Positions 1 to 6,897 of a DNA stretch of 7,229 nucleotides are shown piece by piece. Every line of letters starts with the position of its first letter. Positions within the stretch are counted from its first letter, which is position 1. This DNA is from Planctomycetaceae bacterium (GTDB lineage Bacteria; Planctomycetota; Planctomycetia; Planctomycetales; Planctomycetaceae): assembly GCA_015487825.1 (NCBI GenBank), contig WFOZ01000493.1:1-7229 (forward strand), in the 5' to 3' direction. The notes beneath the pieces were generated by a model. The model was given only the letters and a program-made list of their open reading frames with translations, searched no databases and had not been told where the DNA came from. The translations under genes and the position numbers were made by a program.

Positions 1-1
1 A

Positions 2-100
2 ATAACAGCAACGCAGATTGTCAATGCCATTAATGCAGATATTGCACCTCGATCGAATTTTAATAAAACTGATGCCATGGGGCTGCTCTCTCCAATTTGA
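2..100 (+). CDS. Possible 3' end of a gene cut by the left window edge
   Basis: One plus-strand frame is open from the window edge to a TGA at 98-100, giving about 32 codons that end in MGLLSPI. The residues are varied and protein-like (for example TQIVNAINADIAPR), but no family is recognisable. A run this short without a stop is fairly likely by chance, and the other two plus frames stop within the first 33 bases. If real, it is the C-terminus of a gene pointing towards the repeat element at 259-605 and converging with the minus-strand C45 gene. It could equally be non-coding spacer. Confidence 0.3.
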   Translation: MTATQIVNAINADIAPRSNFNKTDAMGLLSPI

Positions 101-306
101 ATTTGTTGATTCGGGTTGCGACACACTTTGCCACTATCGATTGGTCGTACCGTATTGAAACTTGGTAGTAATGTCTACTGTTAGAGTCCGGTTTGTTGGT
201 TGCTTATATTTTTCCGTTAAAATGCTGTGCGAAACCGACAGGGGTTTTATTAGCTTCACTCGAAAAATTACTGTCGTATCTTCTAACTGGACAGCGCCAG
301 GTTCAA

Positions 307-456
307 CTCGTTCCCAAGCTCCTGCTTGGGAACGCACAGGTGGGAAGGTCCTCCTTCCCCCCTGTTTTCGTTCGTTTGAGTCAGGATGATTTTTAGTTCC
401 GACGTGAAGCAGGAGCTTCAGTCTCTTGCGTTCCCAAGGTGGACCTTGGGAACGAG
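307..456. repeat. Inverted pair of two-hairpin repeat units (BIME-like)
   Basis: Bases 307-336, and the complement of 427-456, are two copies of a 30-base unit that differ at three positions. Each is a hairpin with arms starting CGTTCCCAAG. The first copy has an 11-bp stem (309-319 with 324-334) around TCCT. The second has a 12-bp stem (429-440 with 443-454) around GG. Each is followed 7-8 bases further on by a smaller hairpin: 342-348 with 353-359 (loop TCCT), and 405-410 with 415-420 (loop TCCT read on the minus strand). Two facing copies of a double-hairpin unit resemble REP/BIME arrangements. From memory, CGTTCCCAAG-type palindromes recur in planctomycete and some other bacterial genomes. 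Confidence 0.75.
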
Positions 457-539
457 GAAATAATATCAAGGTATATCACGAGTTACATCAATTCTTAAAT
501 AGAACCTGGCGCTGTCCAGCTAATATTTAGTTTTCATGT

Positions 540-577
540 CAAGGATGCCCCAGACGCAAAGCGTCTGGGCATCCTTG
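540..577. repeat. Long GC-rich hairpin inside the 259-605 element
   Basis: Bases 540-557 pair with 561-577 around an AAA loop. The stem is 17 bp with a single bulged C in the left arm (CAAGGATGCC ... GGCATCCTTG, then CAGACGC / GCGTCTG). It lies about 100 bases downstream of the C45 gene stop on the minus strand. It has no T-run after it in that direction, so it is a weak candidate for an intrinsic terminator and fits better as part of the repeat element. It could still stabilise the 3' end of a read-through transcript. Confidence 0.7.
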
Positions 578-675
578 TGGTGAAATACGACAGTAATTGT
601 TCGAGCGTCCCTTGCTTCAGCTTTGTCCGATGCTGAAAAGCAGTTGTGATACAGTCTGTTGGCTTGTTACGAAAA

Positions 676-2505
676 TCAGTTCATTTCCTGAAGTAGTGCC
701 CGCAGATCAATTTTTACATACGGTCTTTCTGCAGCTGGATGTTGATGATCTGCATTGGCGACATACAAAACGCCATCGGCAGGAATAAACAGGACATTAT
801 GCAGGTTCGATTGCATGGCAACCGGACGGCTCATTAGCCACATGGCTGTTTCAGCATCGATTTTCCCATGTTTCTCCGCGACTCGCTCTCTTAATTTTTC
901 CAGGCGGCTTCCTGCAGAAAGCACGACTGCATCGCGAATACCTTTACCGAGTAATTCGTGATCTGCACCCGGAAGGATAAATTCAATTTTCTGCGGCGTA
1001 GCAGCTACACCAACGCTTTGGTTAGTTTTTCCATCAGAAAAAACATAATAATATTCGCAGGTACGCGGACTTTGTGTCCATAAGTTTTTAACTTCATCGA
1101 GCGTCCTGCATTCCTCCAATGCACGTCTCATCAAAGTTGCCATCGGGACACCATCCCACATTCCTTCCCCTTTGCCTCCCATTTCCCCGAGCGAAATCCC
1201 TTCTGCATTCATGCCACTGACTGAACCGGTAAATCCGCCGTAGCCGATATTTGCAAAAGAGTATTTTCCATCGGGCGCAACAATAAAAGTGACACAGGAA
1301 TCCTGTAATCCGATGGTCGTCATGTAATCGAGAACTCGTCCATGATACAACTTGCCATCAACTGTAGCTGAATCAAATACTGCAAATCCGGAACAATGAA
1401 ACAGTTCCGGAAAGACATTCAGCGACTGAACGAGTTTTCTATCCCACCCCAGTCCATCTGCCAGCGCGACCAGTTCGCGTTTATGATCTTCAGGAATGTG
1501 AGGCGAGAGGCGAGCATAGGCAGCATCCAGATCGAATCGAAACCAGCGACCGGTGCGAACCGTCTGCACGGTACCAAAAGTATGCAACACGGAGTCCAGG
1601 CAGCGGATCGCTTCTTCTCGAAGAAGCTTGGCGTGAGCCAGACCAATTTCTTCAGGGGTACCGGAAAGCATCGCAATCCGCTGCCCATCGACCCAGCGTA
1701 GTTCGCCATGTTCAACTTTTCGAGACGATTGCTGTGGATTTGTCAGACGGGCCGCCGGTGCAAGTACGGCTGCTGCTCTGCGGACACCTCGAGTCAATTG
1801 ACGTTCAAGCTCATTGCGATCAATTTCAACGGTCTTGAAATCAGCCCATTCAGAAACAGTTTGCTTCACACTTTGCCCATTGGAAAACCTCAGGGAACCA
1901 TTCCAGTCTTTTCCTGTCACTTTCAATGTCACAGGTAGCGACCGGTCACCGAGGATAGAAATCACCACATCATCTTCAACAAGCCATTGTTGTTTATTTG
2001 CCTGATATTCAATATCAACAAACTGCCCCAACAGCAGCGCCCATGTATCAGGAGTCGTGTTAAGTAGCGGAATATATTGTGCGATTTTAGAATCGGCACT
2101 GAATAGTCGACTGAGCAGTTTTTCCGGGGCAAGATGATCCTCTGTTGTGACGGTTCCCTGTCCGACAAAGCGAACTTTGTGGTGAGGCAATGCAAAAACA
2201 GTAACATCTTTTCGCCGCTGAATCTGTAGGGAAAAATCCTTGTGTGTACAGCTTAAATCAAATGCATCAGGGCCAAGTCGGGACAAGGAAAGTTCAATAT
2301 GTTGCAGGCGACCATCGATGGGCAAATCGAATTGTCCGGTAATCTCAAACGGTTCCTGTTTTTGGTTCAGACTTTCATGGACCGGGCGAAGCCTTGAAGT
2401 GAGAGAAATCCAGTGATTTTCTGCAATAAGAGCTGTTGTAGAAAAGCTGACCAACATGCCAGCCAGAAGAATTGAGTTTCGAATAATAGAGCGGAATGCA
2501 ATCAC
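676..2505 (-). CDS. Secreted C45-family (AAT-like) Ntn-hydrolase/acyltransferase
   Basis: A 609-residue exported protein with a C-terminal domain of the peptidase C45 / acyl-CoA:6-aminopenicillanate acyltransferase-like family. Members mature by self-cleavage just before a catalytic Cys and act on amide bonds; the substrate here is unknown. A signal peptide covers residues 1-28, with likely cleavage after TALIA. Residues 29-260 form a strand-rich region I cannot assign. The C45 domain runs from about 265 to 600. Its likely nucleophile is Cys371 in LFHCSGFAVF, followed by GRVLDY (389-394), SGMNAEGISLG (430-440) and NLHNVLF (567-573), in the order seen in this family. The start is GTG at 2505, chosen because GGAG lies 7 bases upstream and the signal peptide begins there. 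Classic family members are about 350 residues, so the extra N-terminal 230 residues are notable. The gene is separated from prc by a terminator and so probably has its own promoter. It is not necessarily a penicillin acyltransferase; bile-salt or acyl-homoserine-lactone-type amidase activity is also conceivable. Confidence 0.85.
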   Translation of the reverse strand: MIAFRSIIRNSILLAGMLVSFSTTALIAENHWISLTSRLRPVHESLNQKQEPFEITGQFDLPIDGRLQHIELSLSRLGPDAFDLSCTHKDFSLQIQRRKDVTVFALPHHKVRFVGQGTVTTEDHLAPEKLLSRLFSADSKIAQYIPLLNTTPDTWALLLGQFVDIEYQANKQQWLVEDDVVISILGDRSLPVTLKVTGKDWNGSLRFSNGQSVKQTVSEWADFKTVEIDRNELERQLTRGVRRAAAVLAPAARLTNPQQSSRKVEHGELRWVDGQRIAMLSGTPEEIGLAHAKLLREEAIRCLDSVLHTFGTVQTVRTGRWFRFDLDAAYARLSPHIPEDHKRELVALADGLGWDRKLVQSLNVFPELFHCSGFAVFDSATVDGKLYHGRVLDYMTTIGLQDSCVTFIVAPDGKYSFANIGYGGFTGSVSGMNAEGISLGEMGGKGEGMWDGVPMATLMRRALEECRTLDEVKNLWTQSPRTCEYYYVFSDGKTNQSVGVAATPQKIEFILPGADHELLGKGIRDAVVLSAGSRLEKLRERVAEKHGKIDAETAMWLMSRPVAMQSNLHNVLFIPADGVLYVANADHQHPAAERPYVKIDLRALLQEMN

Positions 2506-2512
2506 AGGTAAT

Positions 2513-2516
2513 CTCC
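2513..2516 (-). promoter_or_regulatory. Ribosome binding site of the C45 gene
   Basis: GGAG on the minus strand sits 7 bases before the GTG at 2505. It is the main reason for accepting this non-ATG start, which also gives a complete signal peptide. Confidence 0.6.
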
Positions 2517-2568
2517 GAAAATAGCAGTATTGTTCTCAAGGGGGCCCCTTCTGAAAAGTCTATCCGGA

Positions 2569-2649
2569 TTAAACGGGCGAGTCCACCATATAGTCAGCAC
2601 TGCTTAACGTTTCGTTATGAAACAGGAATGCCAAGGAGTGAAACTGCAT
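2569..2649 (-). CDS. Candidate small ORF (26 aa) upstream of the C45 gene
   Basis: ATG at 2649 opens 26 codons ending in TAA (2569-2571). AGGAG lies 8 bases upstream, a better ribosome site than that of prc. The peptide begins MQFHSLAFLFHNE and has no recognised family. It lies in the leader of the C45 gene, ending 63 bases before its GTG and downstream of the prc terminator. It might be a leader peptide, a small protein or chance. A second overlapping 17-codon frame starting nearby shows how easily such ORFs arise here. Confidence 0.2.
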   Translation of the reverse strand: MQFHSLAFLFHNETLSSADYMVDSPV

Positions 2650-2739
2650 GGACGTAACTCCTGTTCATATCGGAAGTTGCCTTGCTTCTCGTAGCTCTGA
2701 GGCTTTCTGTTGTTCCAGGATTGACAAGTCAGCGAGCGT

Positions 2740-2773
2740 AAAAAAACGCAGTCTCTGTTGAAAGACTGCGTTT
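2740..2773 (-). terminator. Intrinsic terminator of prc
   Basis: Bases 2744-2754 and 2763-2773 form a perfect 11-bp stem (AAACGCAGTCT / AGACTGCGTTT) with an 8-base loop. On the minus strand the stem is followed directly by seven T residues (complement of 2740-2746, partly shared with the stem). It begins 22 bases after the prc stop codon. This is a textbook Rho-independent terminator and shows that prc and the downstream C45 gene are separate units. Confidence 0.9.
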
Positions 2774-2795
2774 GGTTTTAGTTTAATAAAAAAGG

Positions 2796-4928
2796 TTATC
2801 GTCCCTGAACAACTTTCGCCTGTTTTAACAATGCGGCGTAATCTGCGGTAATATGCAGGATTTCGTCATTGTAGTAGCCTTTAGGGAAGATTTCCTTTTC
2901 CTCTTTTTTCTTCTTGTCTTTATCTTTGTTTTTCCTGGCTTGTTCGGGGAAGAGTGCTTCCAGTTCGTCTTCCTCTAATTTACGTTGAGCGCCAAGAACT
3001 TTTTCATTCAGGCTAACCGACTTACGATTTTTTCGTTTGACGTAACGGTCAATCTGTTTTTGGACTTTCTTGAAATCTTCATTCGCTGCGATTCGTTTCT
3101 CGCTTTCCTGCTTGAGGCGATTGATAACCGGGCCACTTGTCATGGCTACGTTATAAACATTTGCCGCATCAGGGATTCGATCAAAAGCCAGGGCGTTATC
3201 AAGAAAAGATTCCCCCAGATCCATATGATCAATCCGTGAAGGAAGAACAACGTCTGAACGGACACCACGGTTTTGCGTACTGTCGCCGTTGACGCGATAA
3301 AACTGTTGAATTGTGAGTTTCAGCGCTCCCAGATCAGCCTGAGTACGGAAAAGTCGCAGTCGGATGCTGGGGTCGGAAACAGGCATTACATTCTGCACTG
3401 TACCTTTGCCATGCGTTGTCGTGTCTCCCACAATTATTCCACGATGATAGTCTTTAATGACACCCGCAAAAATTTCAGAAGCAGATGCGGAAAGCCGGTT
3501 GCAGATGACAACCAGCGGGCCCTCGTAAACAAGATCCGGGTTGTCATCCTGATGTGAACGAATTGTTCCATCAAGCTCTTTCACCTGTACGACCGGCCCT
3601 TTCTTGATGAACAAACCGGAAACCCCGATTGCTTCACTTAATGCCCCTCCGCCGTTGTTTCGTAGATCAATAACGACTGCATCCACACCTCCCTGGGATT
3701 CGAAATCAGCCAGAACTTTCCGGACATCTTTTTCCGTGCTTTTGAAATCTTTGGCACCGCGTTGGGCCCCTTCAAAATCGCGGTAGAACGAAGGGATTTT
3801 GATAACGCCGATTTTAACATCGCGTCCTATACGCTGTTTACTATCTGCGTTGGAACCATTAATGATTTCTCCTTTGACCTCAGACTGTTTCAGTTCAATT
3901 TTCTGACGAACCATGGCATACGTTTCCTGTTCATCACTATCCGCTTTTTTGACTTTCAGGCGAACGGTTGTTCCTCTTTTGCCGCGAATCAACTGGACAA
4001 CATCCTTCAGTTTCATTTCAACAATGTCGACAAAATCACCGGTTTCCTGACCAACAGCAACAATTTTATCTCCCGGTTCAAGTCGTCCATCGCTGTCAGC
4101 AGCTCCGCCGGGGACGATTTCAGCAACAACGGTGTAACCATCGTCATATCGAAGCTGAGCACCGATTCCATCCAGAGAAAGCCGCATGTTAATCTGAAAA
4201 TCTTCGAGAGTTCGAGGAGACATATAACTGGAATGCGGATCGAAGCAACGAGCCAGCGCCGTCAGATACATCTCGGTAATTTCATGTTTATCAGTCAGAC
4301 GCAGATTACTGGAAATTGTGCGATATCGACGGTGTAATTTTTCATGTGCTTTTTCGAGGTCTTCCTCTTCCAGCTTCAAATCGAGCAATTCGTATTTTAC
4401 CCGTTTTCTCCAGCGTTCGTTCAGTTCGTCCTGAGTTTTTGCCCAGGGAAGATCGTCTGCATCTGTTGTCATTTCTTCGTCAACAGTAAAGTCGTGTTTC
4501 TGATCGATTAACTTCTGGGCATAAGCAGTTTGTTTAACCATCGCATTAAGGTACATGGCGAAAACATCCTGAGCAAACTGCACATCGCCATTTTTCAGTT
4601 TGTCATCAAGCGTTTTACGCAGGACATTGAGCTTCTTGATATCGGATTCAATAAAATAAAGCTTGTTGGGATCGAGGTCTTTAATAAACCGGTCGAAAAG
4701 TCGGGATGAAATTTCGTCGTTCACCTGCGACTGGCCAATGTGGTATCGCTCAATCATTTTACAGACAAGGCGTGCCGTCTTGCTATCCCCTCCTGCATTT
4801 CCATTAAACTGCTGGGCAGCGATTGTTGTAACAATCAGACAGACACCAATGAGAGACAAGACTGCAATTCGACGAAAGGTAGGAGACTTCATGAGCGATT
4901 CCCAAGTGCTTTGATTTTGCGATGACAT
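2796..4928 (-). CDS. prc: Carboxy-terminal processing protease Prc/Tsp (S41A)
   Basis: A 710-residue tail-specific serine protease, close in length to E. coli Prc (about 680). The family cleaves proteins with exposed C-termini in the cell envelope. An N-terminal hydrophobic segment (about 18-39) is a signal peptide or anchor. A Tsp-type N-terminal region (about 50-235) includes [14 protein letters not shown] and [11 protein letters not shown]. The PDZ domain is at about 243-329 ([23 protein letters not shown]). The S41 core has DLRNNGGG (421-428), then Ser482 in [11 protein letters not shown], Asp493 in KDYHRG and Lys508 in THGKGTVQ. These match the Ser-Asp-Lys triad of E. coli Prc (430, 441, 455), with one extra residue before the Lys. 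The C-terminal helical part carries a lysine/glutamate-rich stretch (about 667-680). I chose ATG at 4928. ATG at 4892 (weak GGGA upstream, compact signal peptide) is a real alternative. A TTG at 4997 is in frame but unlikely. No strong ribosome site precedes 4928. A terminator follows the gene. Confidence 0.95.
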   Translation of the reverse strand: MSSQNQSTWESLMKSPTFRRIAVLSLIGVCLIVTTIAAQQFNGNAGGDSKTARLVCKMIERYHIGQSQVNDEISSRLFDRFIKDLDPNKLYFIESDIKKLNVLRKTLDDKLKNGDVQFAQDVFAMYLNAMVKQTAYAQKLIDQKHDFTVDEEMTTDADDLPWAKTQDELNERWRKRVKYELLDLKLEEEDLEKAHEKLHRRYRTISSNLRLTDKHEITEMYLTALARCFDPHSSYMSPRTLEDFQINMRLSLDGIGAQLRYDDGYTVVAEIVPGGAADSDGRLEPGDKIVAVGQETGDFVDIVEMKLKDVVQLIRGKRGTTVRLKVKKADSDEQETYAMVRQKIELKQSEVKGEIINGSNADSKQRIGRDVKIGVIKIPSFYRDFEGAQRGAKDFKSTEKDVRKVLADFESQGGVDAVVIDLRNNGGGALSEAIGVSGLFIKKGPVVQVKELDGTIRSHQDDNPDLVYEGPLVVICNRLSASASEIFAGVIKDYHRGIIVGDTTTHGKGTVQNVMPVSDPSIRLRLFRTQADLGALKLTIQQFYRVNGDSTQNRGVRSDVVLPSRIDHMDLGESFLDNALAFDRIPDAANVYNVAMTSGPVINRLKQESEKRIAANEDFKKVQKQIDRYVKRKNRKSVSLNEKVLGAQRKLEEDELEALFPEQARKNKDKDKKKKEEKEIFPKGYYNDEILHITADYAALLKQAKVVQGR

Positions 4929-5313
4929 AATAAATCTAACGAGATAAACGGAGGGAAAGGAATCGGGGACGCACCTTCCAACGTGCTGGGATAGCAAAGC
5001 GATTTAATTGCGACGAGTTCGCCCCGTAAAACCGCCGACGCCCCAGACTCTGGGCCATCAGTATCTTCCCTGATCCTCCTACCTCATGTAAATGGTAACG
5101 AATTGAAGTCGATGGGGCAATATGCAGTTAAAATAGAAAATACAACCCGTTATCCATAAACAGGTTCTGGAGATTCCGGACTGTATTGTCCAACATCGTA
5201 ATTCGGTTTTTTGTACCATTTCAACTGAATTATTACGTTTAACCCCGGGATATTGTTGGAAATAAATTTCTCGGTAATGCTCCAGCTATCTGAAGCATGT
5301 CAAAAATATTTAC

Positions 5314-5337
5314 CACAGAGTCACAGAGAACACTGAG
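5314..5337. repeat. Short CACAGAG-type direct repeats
   Basis: CACAGAG occurs at 5314-5320 and 5322-5328, followed by the one-mismatch copy CACTGAG at 5331-5337, so the units start 8-9 bases apart. From memory, CCACAGAG-type strings recur between genes in planctomycetes and relatives. No function is evident. It sits just before the 5341-5361 hairpin. Confidence 0.5.
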
Positions 5338-5340
5338 AGC

Positions 5341-5361
5341 CAGGTTGTCTAAAACAACCTG
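5341..5361. repeat. 8-bp hairpin
   Basis: CAGGTTGT (5341-5348) pairs perfectly with ACAACCTG (5354-5361) around the loop CTAAA. It lies about 410 bases upstream of the prc start and has no adjacent T-run in either direction that would mark a clear terminator. It is probably part of the repeat-rich spacer. Confidence 0.5.
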
Positions 5362-5443
5362 ACCTCAACCACTCTGAGCTGAATCGTTACGATGAAACTG
5401 TTGCCTCCCTGAATTAACGGGCGGTAGTTTCCAGTCAAGTTTA

Positions 5444-5586
5444 GTAACTATTCAGCGATGTTTGGTTATTGCAGAAATTCAGGGTGTTTGTAGGGTCCGC
5501 TACCCGCGGACCACCGCAGAAACAGGAGGCTCCACTTCCCATCGTGGTCCGCAATAGCGGACCCTACGCCAACGCTGAGTAGTTAC
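5444..5586. repeat. Nested inverted-repeat element (GTAGGGTCCGC type)
   Basis: Outer arms at 5444-5457 and 5573-5586 form a 14-base inverted repeat with one mismatch (GTAACTATTCAGCG / CGCTGAGTAGTTAC). Inner arms at 5490-5514 and 5544-5567 pair over 22 positions, broken only by unmatched central bases. Each inner arm is also a hairpin: GGTCCGC/GCGGACC at 5494-5500 with 5506-5512, and again at 5546-5552 with 5557-5563. Flanks CAAGTTTA (5436-5443) and CAATTTTA (5587-5594) match at 7 of 8 bases and could be a decayed target duplication, although AT-rich matches are easily fortuitous. There is no coding sequence. Confidence 0.75.
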
Positions 5587-5594
5587 CAATTTTA

Positions 5595-5882
5595 TTATTT
5601 ATCATCCGTGCTACTAACGTAAAAAGTTTGCGAACGGTACACAAATTATAGAAAAATATCAGTTTGGTTACGGCTATCAGAATGAACCAGCCGTGCTGGG
5701 GTAAAACTATTCTGTATTGCTTCAGTTCGCTGAAATGTTACATTTCTCGAAAATAAGCAAGAGGGGACCTCCAACCTTTTATGGAATCTCCTTTGGCCTG
5801 TTGAAAGGGGCCTGTGGAGAGCAAAAGTTGAAATATTAAATCAGCGATATGCGGACGGTTTGCGAAAGCTGTCGTGCGGAGT
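5595..5882. other. Spacer downstream of the degenerate GGDEF gene
   Basis: No credible gene or repeat is visible. The 3' end of the minus-strand GGDEF-like gene should lie here, but I found no stem followed by a T-run on that strand, so no intrinsic terminator can be called. The stretch from 5760 to 5820 is purine/pyrimidine-biased without a clear stem. Confidence 0.5.
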
Positions 5883-6842
5883 TTAGCCTGCAATCAGACG
5901 GGAAATACCCATGTCAGTCATTTCGTGAAGTTGGCATCGTCCCTGTTTTTGGGAAGCAGCCAATGCGTTCTGACAGCGGTCCCATAGTTCCTGTTCGGGG
6001 GAATCGTTTTTCGCAATTAATTCTCCAAACATCGTATAACTGAAGGAAGCGGTGACAAAAACTTCCTGTTCAGATTCCGGATTGATAAATCGATGCGCGC
6101 GAACTGCTTTACGGGCATTGCCTGCCATCTGTTGCATTGATGCGGATTGAATATCAGGGATGATCGCAATCAGCAAATCGTCAGTAATCTGAGCGATGAA
6201 ATCCTGCTGTCGGAGTTTCCTCAATACAATCGAAGCGGTTTTTTTCAGGAATGCATCTGCAGTTTGTCCGCCATATGTTTGGGCATGACGGGAGTAATGA
6301 TCGAGTTTAACAAACAACACAGCACTTTGAGAATCGGTCTGCTGCATCGCTGCAAGCAGTAATTCAAGATTACTCTGGTAGGCGGTTGCATCGGGGAAGT
6401 CGGTTCTCGCATCCTTCGGTATTAATGACCAGTCAGGTAAGTGAAACGGCTTTAATTTCTTTTTCTCCGGTTTGCTGGATGAGTTCGAGCGATTCGCTTT
6501 TTTCTGATCCGCAAGATTTTCACATGCCGCAGAAATTTGTTTTAACTCTCCGGTTAGTTTGCCGCTCAGAGACTGCATTGCTGCACGTTGTTTCGGATTA
6601 AGTTCCCGGCATTGCGGGTGCTGATTAAAAACCCGGCAGGCACGCTCAGCTTTATCCAGAGATTTTGAAACTGCCAGGAACAGTTTGTCAAAACGTTTCG
6701 TCATTCGTTGTACTGCGGAAAAATTGTACCACCGCTCGTATAACAGCCCCAATGCAAACCCTACCGCAAGTGAAACAGGGATAGCAGCAAGCAGCAAAAC
6801 TGTTTCTCGAGATATGAATGCAAGAGTTAATAGAATTTTCAT
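5883..6842 (-). CDS. Membrane-anchored degenerate GGDEF-domain protein
   Basis: A 319-residue protein with one N-terminal membrane segment (about 14-34), a helical, probably coiled-coil region (about 42-115), a Ser/Lys-rich linker (116-132) and a C-terminal GGDEF-like domain (about 170-307). The fold call rests on the ordered pattern VLFVKLDHYSRHAQTYGG (175-192), ALR-type helix KKTASIVLRKLRQQD (200-214), IAIIPD (225-230), ARKAVRAH (243-250) and VFVTASFSYTMFG (261-273). The active-site GG(D/E)EF is replaced by TDDLL (220-224). The first metal-binding Asp of the DxDxFK motif is Lys179, and the substrate-binding Asn is Ala187. Diguanylate cyclase activity is therefore unlikely. The I-site RxxD is intact (RQQD 211-214) at the canonical five-residue distance, so it may bind c-di-GMP as an effector. 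Start ATG at 6842 has AGGA 7 bases upstream. The gene is separated from prc by about 950 bases and probably transcribed alone. Confidence 0.8.
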   Translation of the reverse strand: MKILLTLAFISRETVLLLAAIPVSLAVGFALGLLYERWYNFSAVQRMTKRFDKLFLAVSKSLDKAERACRVFNQHPQCRELNPKQRAAMQSLSGKLTGELKQISAACENLADQKKANRSNSSSKPEKKKLKPFHLPDWSLIPKDARTDFPDATAYQSNLELLLAAMQQTDSQSAVLFVKLDHYSRHAQTYGGQTADAFLKKTASIVLRKLRQQDFIAQITDDLLIAIIPDIQSASMQQMAGNARKAVRAHRFINPESEQEVFVTASFSYTMFGELIAKNDSPEQELWDRCQNALAASQKQGRCQLHEMTDMGISRLIAG

Positions 6843-6897
6843 TCGCGTTTCCTGGGGAAAGAGGCGTTAGCAACAATCATTCAGCAGTCTGATCTTA

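Larger units (their letters stand above)
259..605. repeat. Composite nested inverted-repeat element (MITE/REP-like)
   Basis: The outer arms at 259-279 and 585-605 are inverted repeats of 21 bases with one mismatch (core ACTGTCGTAT / ATACGACAGT). Inside them, 287-304 and 502-519 form a perfect 18-base inverted repeat (CTGGACAGCGCCAGGTTC and its complement). Inside that lie four short hairpins (309-334, 342-359, 405-420, 429-454), and between the inner and outer right arms lies a fifth (540-577). No credible gene is present, because open frames here only run through the palindromes. The layout suggests either nested insertion of palindromic elements or one non-autonomous mobile element. No transposase and no clear target duplication are visible. 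The element ends about 70 bases beyond the stop of the minus-strand C45 gene. Confidence 0.8.
4929..5443. other. Non-coding spacer upstream of prc
   Basis: I see no credible gene here. The prc promoter and leader should lie in this stretch on the minus strand, but I found no convincing -35/-10 pair. It contains a small hairpin (5042-5047 with 5049-5054, CCCAGA/TCTGGG), a second hairpin at 5341-5361, and a short CACAGAG repeat cluster at 5314-5337. Confidence 0.6.

Noticed and set aside
162..396. Two overlapping plus-strand open frames
   Set aside because: They cross the inverted-repeat arms and hairpins, have low-complexity translations and overlap each other in different frames.
134..469. 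Minus-strand open frame of 111 codons across the repeat element
   Set aside because: Its translation comes mostly from the palindromic repeats (RSQGPPWER and RSQAGAWER are the same hairpin read twice). It has no family match or good ribosome site, so it is a by-product of the repeats.
540..577. Intrinsic terminator of the C45 gene
   Set aside because: The stem is strong but no T-run follows it on the minus strand, and it is about 100 bases past the stop codon within a repeat element.
259..605. CRISPR array
   Set aside because: The repeats are inverted and irregularly spaced, not direct repeats with uniform spacers, and no cas gene is present.
2721..2746. TTGACA on the plus strand as a -35 box
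   Set aside because: No -10-like hexamer occurs at 16-18 bases. The downstream sequence is the prc terminator stem.
3762..4337. Plus-strand open frame of 191 codons inside prc
   Set aside because: It lies entirely antisense to the PDZ and S41 coding region, whose motifs are unambiguous. Its Phe/Asn/Ser-rich translation is typical of a shadow frame.
5299..5304. TTGACA on the minus strand as the prc promoter
   Set aside because: The hexamers 16-18 bases downstream do not resemble TATAAT, and it would imply a leader of about 350 bases.
5849..6043. Plus-strand open frame at the 3' end of the GGDEF-like gene
   Set aside because: It is mostly antisense to well-patterned coding sequence and begins with a CxxC-like chance motif. 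There is no support for a real gene.
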